In this document: piece by piece, positions 8,309 to 15,911 of the stretch | Layout: each line of letters begins with the position of its first letter | Position numbering within the stretch: position 1 is the first letter of the stretch | NCBI RefSeq assembly: GCF_014647895.1 | Contig: NZ_BMQB01000009.1 | Span: 62,001 to 126,000 of the forward strand | DNA from: Pilimelia anulata | GTDB lineage: Bacteria > Actinomycetota > Actinomycetes > Mycobacteriales > Micromonosporaceae | Length of the DNA: 64,000 nucleotides | Direction of reading: 5' to 3' | Program-made: the position numbers and the translations under genes | Notes under the pieces: model-generated | What the model was told of the DNA's origin: nothing | Seen by the model: the letters and a program-made list of their open reading frames with translations, nothing else | Database searches by the model: none

Positions 8309-9303
8309 AGCTGCGGCACCGTACGCCGGCGGACGAGGGCGATGAAGAAGGGGGCGCCCACGAACGCGGTGACCAGGCCGGCCTCCAGCTCGCCGACGGG
8401 CAGCACCCGGCGGCCGAGGATGTCGGCGCCGAGCAGCAGGCAGGGGGCGAGCAGGACCGAGTACGGCAGCACCCAGCGCTGGTCCGGCCCGACGATCGCC
8501 CGGACGGCGTGCGGGACGGTCAGGCCGATGAACGAGAACGGGCCGGCGGCGGCGGTGGCCGCCCCGCACAGCACGGTCACCGCGACCGCGGCGGTCAGCC
8601 GGACCCGGCCGAGGTTCACGCCGAGCGCGCGGCCGACGTCGTCGCCGAGGGCGACGACGTTCAGCGGTCGGGCCAGCAGCAGGCCGACGACGATGCCGCC
8701 GGCGAGGAACGGTCCGATCTGGACGAGCACGTCCACGCCGCGGCCGGCGAGGCCGCCGACGACCCAGAACCGGAACTGGTCCAGGGCCTTGTCGTCGAGG
8801 AGCTGGATGGCGTACGTGTAGGCGACGAGGACGGCGCTGATCGCCGTGCCGGCGAGCGCGAGCCGGACCGGGCCGCCGGCCCGGCCGGTGGTGCCGAGCA
8901 GGTAGACGACGACGGCCGCGGCGGCGGCGCCGGCGAAGGCGAACCAGAGGTACTCCAGCGGGCTGGTCAGGCCGAGGAAGCTGATCGCGGAGACCACCGC
9001 GGCGGCGGCGCCGCTGTTGACGCCGAGCAGGCCGGGGTCGGCGAGCGGGTTGCGGGTGAGGGTCTGGATCAGCGTGCCGGCCAGGCCGAGGGCGGCGCCG
9101 ACGAGGATGGCCAGCGCGGTGCGCGGGAGGCGCTGCTGGACGACGACGATCGCGTCCAGCGAGCCGTCGTAGTGCAGCAGCGCGTCGCGGACGGCGGCCA
9201 GCGGCACCGAGCGGGCGCCGACGGCGATGCTGAGCAGTACGAAGGCGAGCAGCAGGACGAGGCAGCCGAGCAGGCCGAGCCAGCGGCCCCGGCGGGCGAT
9301 CAC
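8305..9303 (-). CDS. FecCD-family siderophore permease, first subunit
   Basis: A 332-residue FecCD permease with RLPRTALAILVGAALGLAGTLIQTLTRNPLADPGLLG and the coupling loop AGPFSFIGLTVPHAVRAI. Start is GTG (VIARRGRWLG), which overlaps the TGA of a 55-codon reading frame in a GTGA, implying reinitiation. The protein starts directly with its first membrane helix. It is the partner of the downstream FecCD gene. Confidence 0.93.
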   Translation of the reverse strand: MIARRGRWLGLLGCLVLLLAFVLLSIAVGARSVPLAAVRDALLHYDGSLDAIVVVQQRLPRTALAILVGAALGLAGTLIQTLTRNPLADPGLLGVNSGAAAAVVSAISFLGLTSPLEYLWFAFAGAAAAAVVVYLLGTTGRAGGPVRLALAGTAISAVLVAYTYAIQLLDDKALDQFRFWVVGGLAGRGVDVLVQIGPFLAGGIVVGLLLARPLNVVALGDDVGRALGVNLGRVRLTAAVAVTVLCGAATAAAGPFSFIGLTVPHAVRAIVGPDQRWVLPYSVLLAPCLLLGADILGRRVLPVGELEAGLVTAFVGAPFFIALVRRRTVPQL

Positions 9304-9467
9304 GGCCGGCCGCCGTCGGCGGCCCGCGGCGCGGCGGCCGGGCGGACCCCGGCGGCCCGGCGCGTGGAGGTGGCCAGCAGGTCCACCACCGCCACGCGGG
9401 CGGACCGCCGGGGGCGGGTCACGACTCCACCGCGGCTGTCGGTGTACCGCCAGGGGGTGTCGGTCAT
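9300..9467 (-). CDS. 55-residue coupled reading frame, function unknown
   Basis: An ATG seven bases after the binding-protein stop opens a 55-codon frame that ends in TGA overlapping the GTG of the first permease. The product is basic and Arg/Ala-rich (starts MTDTPWRYTDSRGGVV), with no signal peptide or membrane helix. It may be a translational coupling peptide, a real small protein, or the misframed remains of a permease N-terminal extension. I do not recognise it. Ribosome-binding sequence is weak (GGACG). Confidence 0.45.
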   Translation of the reverse strand: MTDTPWRYTDSRGGVVTRPRRSARVAVVDLLATSTRRAAGVRPAAAPRAADGGRP

Positions 9468-9474
9468 CGTCCGG

Positions 9475-10443
9475 TCAGCCGGCCGTGAGCGCCTTGCGGA
9501 CGTCGTCCAGCACGATGCCGGCCGCGACCGGGCCGCCGCGGGAGGTCCACGGCACGCCGTCCACGGTGACGACCTTCTTGCCGGCGACGACGGCGAGCTT
9601 GTTCCAGGCCGGGTTCTTCTCCGCCTGGGCGAGCGCGGCGACGCCGTCGTTGTTCAGCGTGCCGAGGAACAGGTAGTCGCCGTCGAGGACGTCCAGCTTC
9701 TCCAGGCTGACCGGCTGGGACGGGCCGGTGCCCTCGGTGAGCTGCCCGGCCGGGCGGGCCAGGCCCAGCTCGGCGACGACGGTGCTGGCGAAGTGCTGCT
9801 TCTGCAGGTACGACGGGCCCTGCGGGTTCCACCGGACCAGGCTGACCTTCGCGGACGCCCTCGGCGCGACGGCGGTCTTGACCTCGCCGAGCTGCTTGTC
9901 GTACGAGGCCAGCACCTCGGTGCCCTTTGCCTCCAGGTTGAGCGCGTCGGCGACGCCCTTGAGGCTCTTCTTCCAGTCGTCGGCCACCAGGCTGGTGACG
10001 ACGGTCGGGGCGATGGCGTTGAGGTCCTTGAGCTGGGCCGGGTCCGGCGGCAGGAAGTGGCCGTACAGGATCAGGTCCGGCTTCGGGTTCAGGGCGGCGA
10101 TGGCCTCCGGGTCGGGCTCGGTGATCTCGCCGACGAGCTTGACGCCGGGGACCTTGCCGGCGAGGTACCCGGCGACCGAGTCGCCCTGCCGGGACTTGCT
10201 GGCGCCGACCGGGGTGACGCCGAGCGCGATGGCCGCGTCCAGGTCGGTCTCGGCGAGCGCGACGACGTTCTTCGGCTGGGTCGGCACGGTGAGCTGCGCG
10301 CCGGTGGCGTCGGTGATCGTGCGGGTGGCGGCGGCGGGGGTACCGGACGACGCGCTGTCGCCGCCGCAGCCGGTGAGCGCGAGCGCGCCGGCGACGGCGA
10401 TGGCGACCAGCCGCACCGGCGGGTGCGGGAACATCCTCTTCAC
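9475..10443 (-). CDS. Iron-siderophore binding lipoprotein
   Basis: A 322-residue periplasmic-binding-protein-like (FepB/FecB class) lipoprotein. The signal peptide ends in LALTGC, giving lipid attachment at Cys26. Fold marks are VVALAETDLDAAIALGVTPVG and DPEAIAALNPKPDLIL. It would capture the ferric catecholate at the cell surface and hand it to the permeases. GTG is chosen as start because GGGAG lies five bases upstream; ATG three codons later is alternative. It heads the uptake operon (binding protein, small frame, two permeases, ATPase, carrier protein) and has an iron box 63 bp upstream. Confidence 0.95.
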   Translation of the reverse strand: MKRMFPHPPVRLVAIAVAGALALTGCGGDSASSGTPAAATRTITDATGAQLTVPTQPKNVVALAETDLDAAIALGVTPVGASKSRQGDSVAGYLAGKVPGVKLVGEITEPDPEAIAALNPKPDLILYGHFLPPDPAQLKDLNAIAPTVVTSLVADDWKKSLKGVADALNLEAKGTEVLASYDKQLGEVKTAVAPRASAKVSLVRWNPQGPSYLQKQHFASTVVAELGLARPAGQLTEGTGPSQPVSLEKLDVLDGDYLFLGTLNNDGVAALAQAEKNPAWNKLAVVAGKKVVTVDGVPWTSRGGPVAAGIVLDDVRKALTAG

Positions 10444-10505
10444 TGCTTCTCCCAGACTGAGGTGACGCGGGTCGGGCTGGGCCCGGCCCGGACGATAGCA
10501 CAGAG

Positions 10506-10524
10506 TTAGGCAAGCCTTTCCTTA
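10506..10524. promoter_or_regulatory. Iron box between uptake operon and exporter gene
   Basis: TTAGGCAAGCCTTTCCTTA matches 13 of 19 positions of the DtxR/IdeR consensus TTAGGTTAGGCTAACCTAA. It lies in the 329-bp divergent spacer, close to the binding-protein gene and further from the MFS gene, and could control both. Confidence 0.75.
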
Positions 10525-10772
10525 CCGATTTGTCCCCGTTCCCCGACCGACGCCTCCGTCGGCAGTAGGTGTGCAGGGTCACGGGGGGCGCCGCCGCCCG
10601 CCACCGGTCGGCCAGCGCGGCAGCGCCGCCGATGATCACCGCGCGGACGTCCGTCAGCGCCGGGTTGCCGGGGTGGCCGCGGGCCGGGCCCCGCCGGCCG
10701 GGTACAGCACCCCCGCCTAACCTGTCATCCGAACGCCGGGTAACCACCCCCCCGAAACACCGGGAGAGCCGC

Positions 10773-12092
10773 ATGCGCATCGGCGATCTGGTCGTGGACA
10801 CCACGCCGCTGCGGACCAATCGGGAGTTCCGCGCGCTGTTCGTCGCCCGGCTGGTGTCGCTGTTCGGGTTCGGCCTCACCACGGTCGCGATCCCGATCCA
10901 GGTGTACGACCTGACCCGCTCGTCGCTACAGGTCTCGCTGGTCAGCGCGGCCGTCGTGGTCCCGATGCTGGTCGGCACCATGGTCGGCGGCGTGCTCGCC
11001 GACCGGATGGACCGGCGCCGGCTGATCCTGCTGGCCCGGGGCAGCGCCGCGGCCGTCTTCGCCGGGCTGGCCGGCAACGCCGCGCTGGACAGCCCGCAGC
11101 TCTGGGTCATCTACCTGTGCGCCATGCTCAACTCGGTCTGCAACGGCCTGAGCGCGACCGCGCTGATGGCGGCGACGCCGACGCTGGTCGGCCGGGACCA
11201 GCTCGCCGCCGCCGGCGCGCTGATGGTCATCACGGCCGAGCTGGGCGCGATCGTCGGCCCGTCGCTGGGCGGCGCGCTGACCGCCTCGTGGGGCCTGGTG
11301 GCGAATTACGCGCTCACCGCGGCCGCAACGGTGATCACCACCACACTCGTGGCGACGATCCGGCCGATGCCGCCGACCGGCGGGGTCGCGGACAGTCCAC
11401 TGCGCTCGGTAGCGGAGGGGATGCGCTTCGTCGCCGGTAGCCGGCTGATCACCGGGCTGCTGCTCATCGACTTCTGCGTGGCGCTGTTCACCGTGCCGTT
11501 CGCGCTGTTCCCGCAGCTCGCCGAAGAAGCGTTCGCGGGCGGGCCGGGGATCATCGGGCTGCTGTACGCCGCGCCGGGCGTCGGCGCGATGCTCGCCGCC
11601 ACCCTCTCCGGCTGGACCGACCGCACCCCGCACACCGGCCGGTACCTGGTCCTGGCCAGCATCGGGGCGGGCCCGGCGGTGGCCGGCTTCGGGCTCAGCG
11701 GCGGCGTGCTGTGGCTCGCGCTGCTGTTCCTCGCCCTGCTCGGCGCGGCCGACACGATCTCGGAGATCCTGCGCCGGGCGCTGCTCCAGCACCACACGCC
11801 CGACCACCTGCAGGGCCGGATCAGCAGCCTGTGGCTGGCCCAGACCAACATCGCGCCGTCGCTGGGCAACGTGGAGGTCGGCGTGGCCGCCCGGCTGCTC
11901 GGGCCGGCGACGGCGATCGTGGTCGGCGGCGCGCTCTGCGTGGCCGGGTCCACCGGCGTGGCCGCGGCCCTGCCGGCGCTGCGCCGCAGCAGCCTGGCCG
12001 ACCCGTCCGCCGACGAGCTGCTGGCCGCCGCCGGCGCGGGTACCGGCGACGGCCCGGCCGCTACTCCTGCGGGCCGTGATGATCGAAACTGA
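10773..12092 (+). CDS. entS: MFS siderophore exporter, EntS-like
   Basis: A 439-residue major facilitator with twelve predicted helices. The N-terminus (LRTNREFRALFVARLVSLFGFGLTTVAIPIQVYDLTRSS) and the loop-2/3 motif GGVLADRMDRRRL are those of the EntS/DHA3 group. EntS exports enterobactin in enteric bacteria; position inside the siderophore locus supports that role here. Start ATG follows GGGAGA. Divergent from the uptake operon with an iron box in the spacer. C-terminal 40 residues are Ala/Gly-rich and cytosolic. Confidence 0.88.
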   Translation: MRIGDLVVDTTPLRTNREFRALFVARLVSLFGFGLTTVAIPIQVYDLTRSSLQVSLVSAAVVVPMLVGTMVGGVLADRMDRRRLILLARGSAAAVFAGLAGNAALDSPQLWVIYLCAMLNSVCNGLSATALMAATPTLVGRDQLAAAGALMVITAELGAIVGPSLGGALTASWGLVANYALTAAATVITTTLVATIRPMPPTGGVADSPLRSVAEGMRFVAGSRLITGLLLIDFCVALFTVPFALFPQLAEEAFAGGPGIIGLLYAAPGVGAMLAATLSGWTDRTPHTGRYLVLASIGAGPAVAGFGLSGGVLWLALLFLALLGAADTISEILRRALLQHHTPDHLQGRISSLWLAQTNIAPSLGNVEVGVAARLLGPATAIVVGGALCVAGSTGVAAALPALRRSSLADPSADELLAAAGAGTGDGPAATPAGRDDRN

Positions 12093-12113
12093 CCTCGCTC
12101 GACCCGGCGGACC

Positions 12114-12135
12114 CGCGGCACGAGGTCGTGCCGCG
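12114..12135. terminator. Hairpin after exporter gene
   Basis: Ten-base arms CGCGGCACGA and TCGTGCCGCG are separated by GG, 21 bp after the exporter stop codon. No T-run follows, as is usual in this GC class. Confidence 0.5.
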
Positions 12136-12210
12136 CACCGTCATCAGGTCGGTCCGCGCCCGCTCTGTCCCTTGTGCCCGGCACTCCCGGTCTGCGCGAC
12201 GCTCGCCGTG

Positions 12211-12265
12211 TCTCCGGTAGGCCCGGCGTTTTCCGGTGAGCCCGGTGTCTCCGGTGAGCCCGGTG
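12211..12265. repeat. Three imperfect 18-19 bp tandem repeats
   Basis: Units start at 12211, 12229 and 12248 and follow the pattern TCTCCGGTGAGCCCGGTG. They lie in the 337-bp spacer before entC, upstream of the iron box. Apart from these, the terminator and the iron box, the spacer shows no gene. Confidence 0.7.
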
Positions 12266-12313
12266 CTCACTGTGAGATACCTCTTCCGCCCGCGGGGACT
12301 GTTGATCCAGTCT

Positions 12314-12332
12314 TTAGGTTAGCCTAACCTAA
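12314..12332. promoter_or_regulatory. Near-consensus iron box upstream of entC
   Basis: TTAGGTTAGCCTAACCTAA is a perfect 9+1+9 palindrome and matches 18 of 19 consensus bases. It lies 97 bp before the entC start and is the strongest DtxR/IdeR/DmdR site in the window. Confidence 0.92.
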
Positions 12333-12429
12333 ACGGAACGGATCGGTGCCGCGCTGCGGGCTGCCTACCCATCCTCTTCCACCTCGCGCCAGCCCGTGAG
12401 CGGCGCCACCCCCGAGGAAGGCCGACGAC

Positions 12430-13626
12430 ATGTCACGTGGCATCGCCAGCCCCCCGAACCCCGCCGGGGCCGCGCCCGCCGCCCCGGCCGGCCCGCGCCC
12501 CGAGTCGACCGGCGCCGCGCTGCTGAACGCGTACCGGTCGGGCGACGCGTTCTTCTACGCCTCCCCGCGCGGCAGCCTACTCGCCCGCGCCGCCGGCGCG
12601 GTCGTGCCGTCGGTGGCCCTGGCGGCGCTGCCGGACGCGGTGCGCGAGGTGCTCGCCGACGCGCCGCCGGGCGCCGTCGCGGTGGGGGCGCTGCCGTTCG
12701 ACCCGGCCGCGCCGACCCGGCTGACCGTGCCGCCGGTGGTGCGCCGCGGCTCCGCGCTCCCCGCCGACCTGCCGCTGCCGGCCGCGCCGGCCGCCCGGGT
12801 CGCCGGCCGGCGCGAGCTGCCGTCGCCCGCGGGGTACGTCGACAGCGTCCGCGCGGCCCTGGCCGACCTCGAGGCCGGCCGGCTGACCAAGGTGGTGCTG
12901 GCCCGCGCCGTCGAGCTGACCACCGAGCCGCCGGTGGACCCGGCCCTGCTGCTGCGCCGGCTCGCCGCCCGCGACCCCGGCGGGCACCTGTTCGCCGTCC
13001 GGGCCGACGAGGGCGGCACGCTGGTCGGCGGCAGCCCGGAGCTGCTCGTCGCCCGGCACGGGCGCGCGGTCCGGGCGATGCCGCTGGCCGGCTCGCTCCC
13101 CCGCGGCGCCGACCCGGTCAGCGACGAGCGCAACGCCCGCGAGCTGCTCGCCGACCCGAAGTGCCGGCACGAGCACGCCGTCCTGGTCGACGCCGTCCGC
13201 GCGGCGCTGGCGCCGCTGTGCGCCGGCCTGGTCGTACCGGACGAGCCGCACCTGGTGCACACCGCCCGGATGTGGCACCTCGCCACCGTGGTCCGCGGCC
13301 GGCTCGCCGACCCGACCACGTGCTCGCTGCGGCTCGCCGCCGCCCTGCACCCCACGCCCGCCGTCGGCGGCATCCCGCGGGCGGCCGCGCTGGCCGCCAT
13401 CGCCGCGCACGAGCCGGTGGACCGCGGCCTGTACGCCGGCCTGACCGGCTGGCAGGACGGCACCGGCAACGGCGAGTGGACGGTCACCCTGCGCTGCGCC
13501 CTGGTGCACGACGAGCGGGTCCGGCTGTCCGCCGGCGCCGGCGTCGTCACCGGCTCGGACCCGGCCGCCGAGCTGGCCGAGACCGGCGCGAAGCTGCAGA
13601 CCGTCCTGGCTGGACTGGGTCTGTGA
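12430..13626 (+). CDS. entC: Isochorismate synthase
   Basis: A 398-residue chorismate-utilising enzyme (EntC/DhbC type) converting chorismate to isochorismate, the first committed step to 2,3-dihydroxybenzoate. Family motifs: KVVLARAVELT with the general-base Lys, GGSPELLVARHGR, AMPLAGSLPRG, HEHAVLVDAVR, LHPTPAVGGIPR and the terminal ETGAKLQTVL. GAGGAAGG precedes the ATG. The first 25 residues are a Pro/Ala-rich extension. The stop overlaps the GTG of the DAHP synthase gene, so both are co-translated under the strong iron box. Confidence 0.95.
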   Translation: MSRGIASPPNPAGAAPAAPAGPRPESTGAALLNAYRSGDAFFYASPRGSLLARAAGAVVPSVALAALPDAVREVLADAPPGAVAVGALPFDPAAPTRLTVPPVVRRGSALPADLPLPAAPAARVAGRRELPSPAGYVDSVRAALADLEAGRLTKVVLARAVELTTEPPVDPALLLRRLAARDPGGHLFAVRADEGGTLVGGSPELLVARHGRAVRAMPLAGSLPRGADPVSDERNARELLADPKCRHEHAVLVDAVRAALAPLCAGLVVPDEPHLVHTARMWHLATVVRGRLADPTTCSLRLAAALHPTPAVGGIPRAAALAAIAAHEPVDRGLYAGLTGWQDGTGNGEWTVTLRCALVHDERVRLSAGAGVVTGSDPAAELAETGAKLQTVLAGLGL

Positions 13627-14687
13627 GCGCCCCCACGCTCGCCGCCGCCGCGGCGGTCGGCGCCACCGAGCTGATCGGCGCCCTGCCCGGCCGCACCGAG
13701 CTGAACCGCGCCGCCCCGATCCCGCCGGCGGTCGCCGCGGGCATCCGCGCCGGCCGGACGGAGGTCGCCGACGTCTTCACCGGCGTGGACCGCCGGCTCA
13801 TGGTCATCGTCGGGCCGTGCTCGATCCACGACCCGGACGCCGGCCTGGAGTACGCGACCCGGCTCGCCCGGCAGGCCGCCCGGCTGGGCGACGACCTGCT
13901 CGTGGTCATGCGCTGCTACCTGGAGAAGCCGCGCTCGGTCGTCGGCTGGCGCGGCCTGGTCCTCGACCCCGACCTGGACGGCACCGCCGACCTGGCCCGC
14001 GGCCTCGTGGTGGCCCGCCGGTTCCTGGCCGGCGTCGCCGGGCTGGGGCTGCCCGTGGCCACCGAGTTCCTCGACCCGCTGCTCGCCCCGCTGCTCGCCG
14101 AGGCGGTGAGCTGGGGCTGCATCGGCGCCCGGACCACGCACAGCCAGACCCACCGGGTGCTGGCCGCGGGCCTGCCGATGCCGGTCGGGTTCAAGAACGC
14201 CCCGGACGGCGACGTCGGCGCGGCGGTGGACGCGATCCGCGCCGCCCGGGCGCCGCACGTGCACCCGGCGCTGGACGACGAGGGCCGCGCGGTCATCGTC
14301 CGGGCGCCCGGCAACCCGCTGACCCACCCGGTGCTGCGCGGCGGCACCGCCGGGACGAACCACGACCCGGCCGCGGTCGCGGCCGCGCTGGCCGCGCTGC
14401 GCGCCGCCGGCCTGCCGGCGGCCGTGGTGGTGGACGCCTCGCACGCCAACAGCGGCAAGGACCACCGGCGCCAGCCGGCGGTGGCCGCGGACCTGGCCGC
14501 GCAGGTGGCCGAGGGCAACACCGGGCTGGTCGGCGTGATGCTCGAGTCGTTCCTGGAGCCGGGCCGGCAGGACCGGCCGCACCGGTACGGGCAGTCCATC
14601 ACCGACGCCTGCCTGGGCTGGGACGGCACGGTCGGGGTACTGGAGGAGCTGGCCCTGGCCGCGCGCGCCCGGCGAGCACGGCAGTAG
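13623..14687 (+). CDS. aroG: Class I (AroG/F/H-type) DAHP synthase
   Basis: A 354-residue 3-deoxy-7-phosphoheptulonate synthase, the first enzyme of the shikimate pathway (PEP plus erythrose-4-phosphate). Signatures: IVGPCSIHDP, VMRCYLEKPRSVVGW, GARTTHSQTHR, GFKNAPDGDV, VDASHANSGKDH and GVMLESFLEPG. GTG start is embedded in the entC stop (GTGA). Many actinobacteria use a class II enzyme for primary metabolism; an additional class I copy in an iron-controlled operon is inferred to boost chorismate supply for siderophore production. Confidence 0.93.
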   Translation: MSAPTLAAAAAVGATELIGALPGRTELNRAAPIPPAVAAGIRAGRTEVADVFTGVDRRLMVIVGPCSIHDPDAGLEYATRLARQAARLGDDLLVVMRCYLEKPRSVVGWRGLVLDPDLDGTADLARGLVVARRFLAGVAGLGLPVATEFLDPLLAPLLAEAVSWGCIGARTTHSQTHRVLAAGLPMPVGFKNAPDGDVGAAVDAIRAARAPHVHPALDDEGRAVIVRAPGNPLTHPVLRGGTAGTNHDPAAVAAALAALRAAGLPAAVVVDASHANSGKDHRRQPAVAADLAAQVAEGNTGLVGVMLESFLEPGRQDRPHRYGQSITDACLGWDGTVGVLEELALAARARRARQ

Positions 14688-14699
14688 CAGTGGTTCGGA

Positions 14700-14739
14700 C
14701 GCGGGGAAGGGGGGCCCGGCCGGGCCCCCCTTCCCCGCG
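14700..14739. terminator. Perfect 40-bp palindrome, bidirectional terminator
   Basis: CGCGGGGAAGGGGGGCCCGG and its exact reverse complement are directly adjacent. The element sits between the convergent DAHP synthase and beta-propeller genes, 12 bp and 6 bp from their stops. Confidence 0.85.
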
Positions 14740-14745
14740 GTGCGC

Positions 14746-15768
14746 TTACTGGAGGTAGTTGACGCGCGCCTGGCTCTGGCTCGCGTAGTAGACGCGGTCC
14801 AGCTCCGGGTTGATCGTCAGGCCCAGGGTGTTCGGGGCGGCCGGGAACTTCTCCGCCGTGTTGGTGGCCAGGTCGATCACCGAGACGCCGCCGGCGGCGT
14901 CGAAGTGCGACACGTACGCCTTGTTGGTCCTGGCGTTGACCTCCAGGCCCAGCGGGTTCGGGCCGACTGCGATGGTGCCGGTCACGGCGTTGGTGTTGCC
15001 GTCCAGGACGGTCACCGTGCCCTTGGCGTAGTTGGTGACGTACGCGGTGTTGGTCACCGGGTGCACCGCCACGCCCTGCGCGTACGCGTCGACCGGCACG
15101 GTCGCCAGGACCGTGTTGGTGTTGCCGTCGATCACCGTCACCGAGCTCTCGGTGGTGCGGTTGGCGACGTTGCTCACGTACACCTTGTTGTTGGTCGGGT
15201 TGACCGCGACCTGCACCGGCGTCCTGCCGACCGGGATCGTGGTCTCGACCGCGAGGGTCTCGGCGTTCAGCACGGCCAGCTTGCCGGCGCTGGTCAGCGG
15301 CGTGTAGACCTTCTTGGTCCCGGCGTTCACCGCGATGCCGCGCGGGCCGGCCTCCAGGGCGACCTCGTCCTTGATCTTCAGCGTCTCGCCGTCGATCGCG
15401 TAGACCTTCTTGGTGAACACGAAGTCGGTCGCGTACACCGTGTTGGTCTCCGGGTTGGCCGCGACGCCGAACGCGCTGCCGGCGCCCAGGTCGACCTTGC
15501 CGACGACCTTGGTGGCGTCCGCGTCGACCACCCAGACGTGGTGCCGCGGGTCGCTGCCGCCGGAGCCGCGCTTCCACGGGTTCGCGGCGTACACCCGGCC
15601 GAGGGCCGGCAGGTTGGTGATCTCGTACAGGGCCGAGCCGTCCTCGACGACGACGACCCCGTCGCCCGGCGCGGCCAGCGCCGGCGCGGACTGCGTCACG
15701 GTGAGGGCCGCGGCAGCCATGATCGCCGCCAGCGCGGTGCGGCGGGTGGTGGTGAACGTGGTGGACAT
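14746..15768 (-). CDS. Secreted YVTN/YncE-type beta-propeller protein, iron-regulated
   Basis: A 340-residue protein with an N-terminal export signal (twin Arg at 9-10, hydrophobic stretch, cleavage after APALA near residue 31) followed by about seven 40-residue YVTN blades, e.g. NPTNNKVYVSNVANRT, HPVTNTAYVTNYAKGT and NARTNKAYVSHFDAAG. ATG chosen because GGAG lies ahead; 18 codons of upstream open frame would cover the iron box region. The E. coli homologue YncE is iron-responsive, but no biochemical role is settled. Its separate promoter with an iron box suggests a part in extracellular iron handling; this is inference. Confidence 0.85.
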   Translation of the reverse strand: MSTTFTTTRRTALAAIMAAAALTVTQSAPALAAPGDGVVVVEDGSALYEITNLPALGRVYAANPWKRGSGGSDPRHHVWVVDADATKVVGKVDLGAGSAFGVAANPETNTVYATDFVFTKKVYAIDGETLKIKDEVALEAGPRGIAVNAGTKKVYTPLTSAGKLAVLNAETLAVETTIPVGRTPVQVAVNPTNNKVYVSNVANRTTESSVTVIDGNTNTVLATVPVDAYAQGVAVHPVTNTAYVTNYAKGTVTVLDGNTNAVTGTIAVGPNPLGLEVNARTNKAYVSHFDAAGGVSVIDLATNTAEKFPAAPNTLGLTINPELDRVYYASQSQARVNYLQ

Positions 15769-15814
15769 CAAAGTCGCTCCTCGGTGCGAGGTGGGAAGCG
15801 CAGTCACACGGAAG

Positions 15815-15833
15815 TTAGCCAAGCCTTACCTCA
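15815..15833. promoter_or_regulatory. Iron box upstream of beta-propeller gene
   Basis: TTAGCCAAGCCTTACCTCA matches 13 of 19 consensus positions and shares the AAGCCTT core with the boxes at 10506 and 24334. It lies 47 bp before the start codon. Confidence 0.7.
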
Positions 15834-15911
15834 GTCAGCAAGAGGCGAGACCGATGTCACGCGGCCACCGGGGCGAATCGACCACGCCGGACACGCGCCG
15901 GCGGCGCGGCG

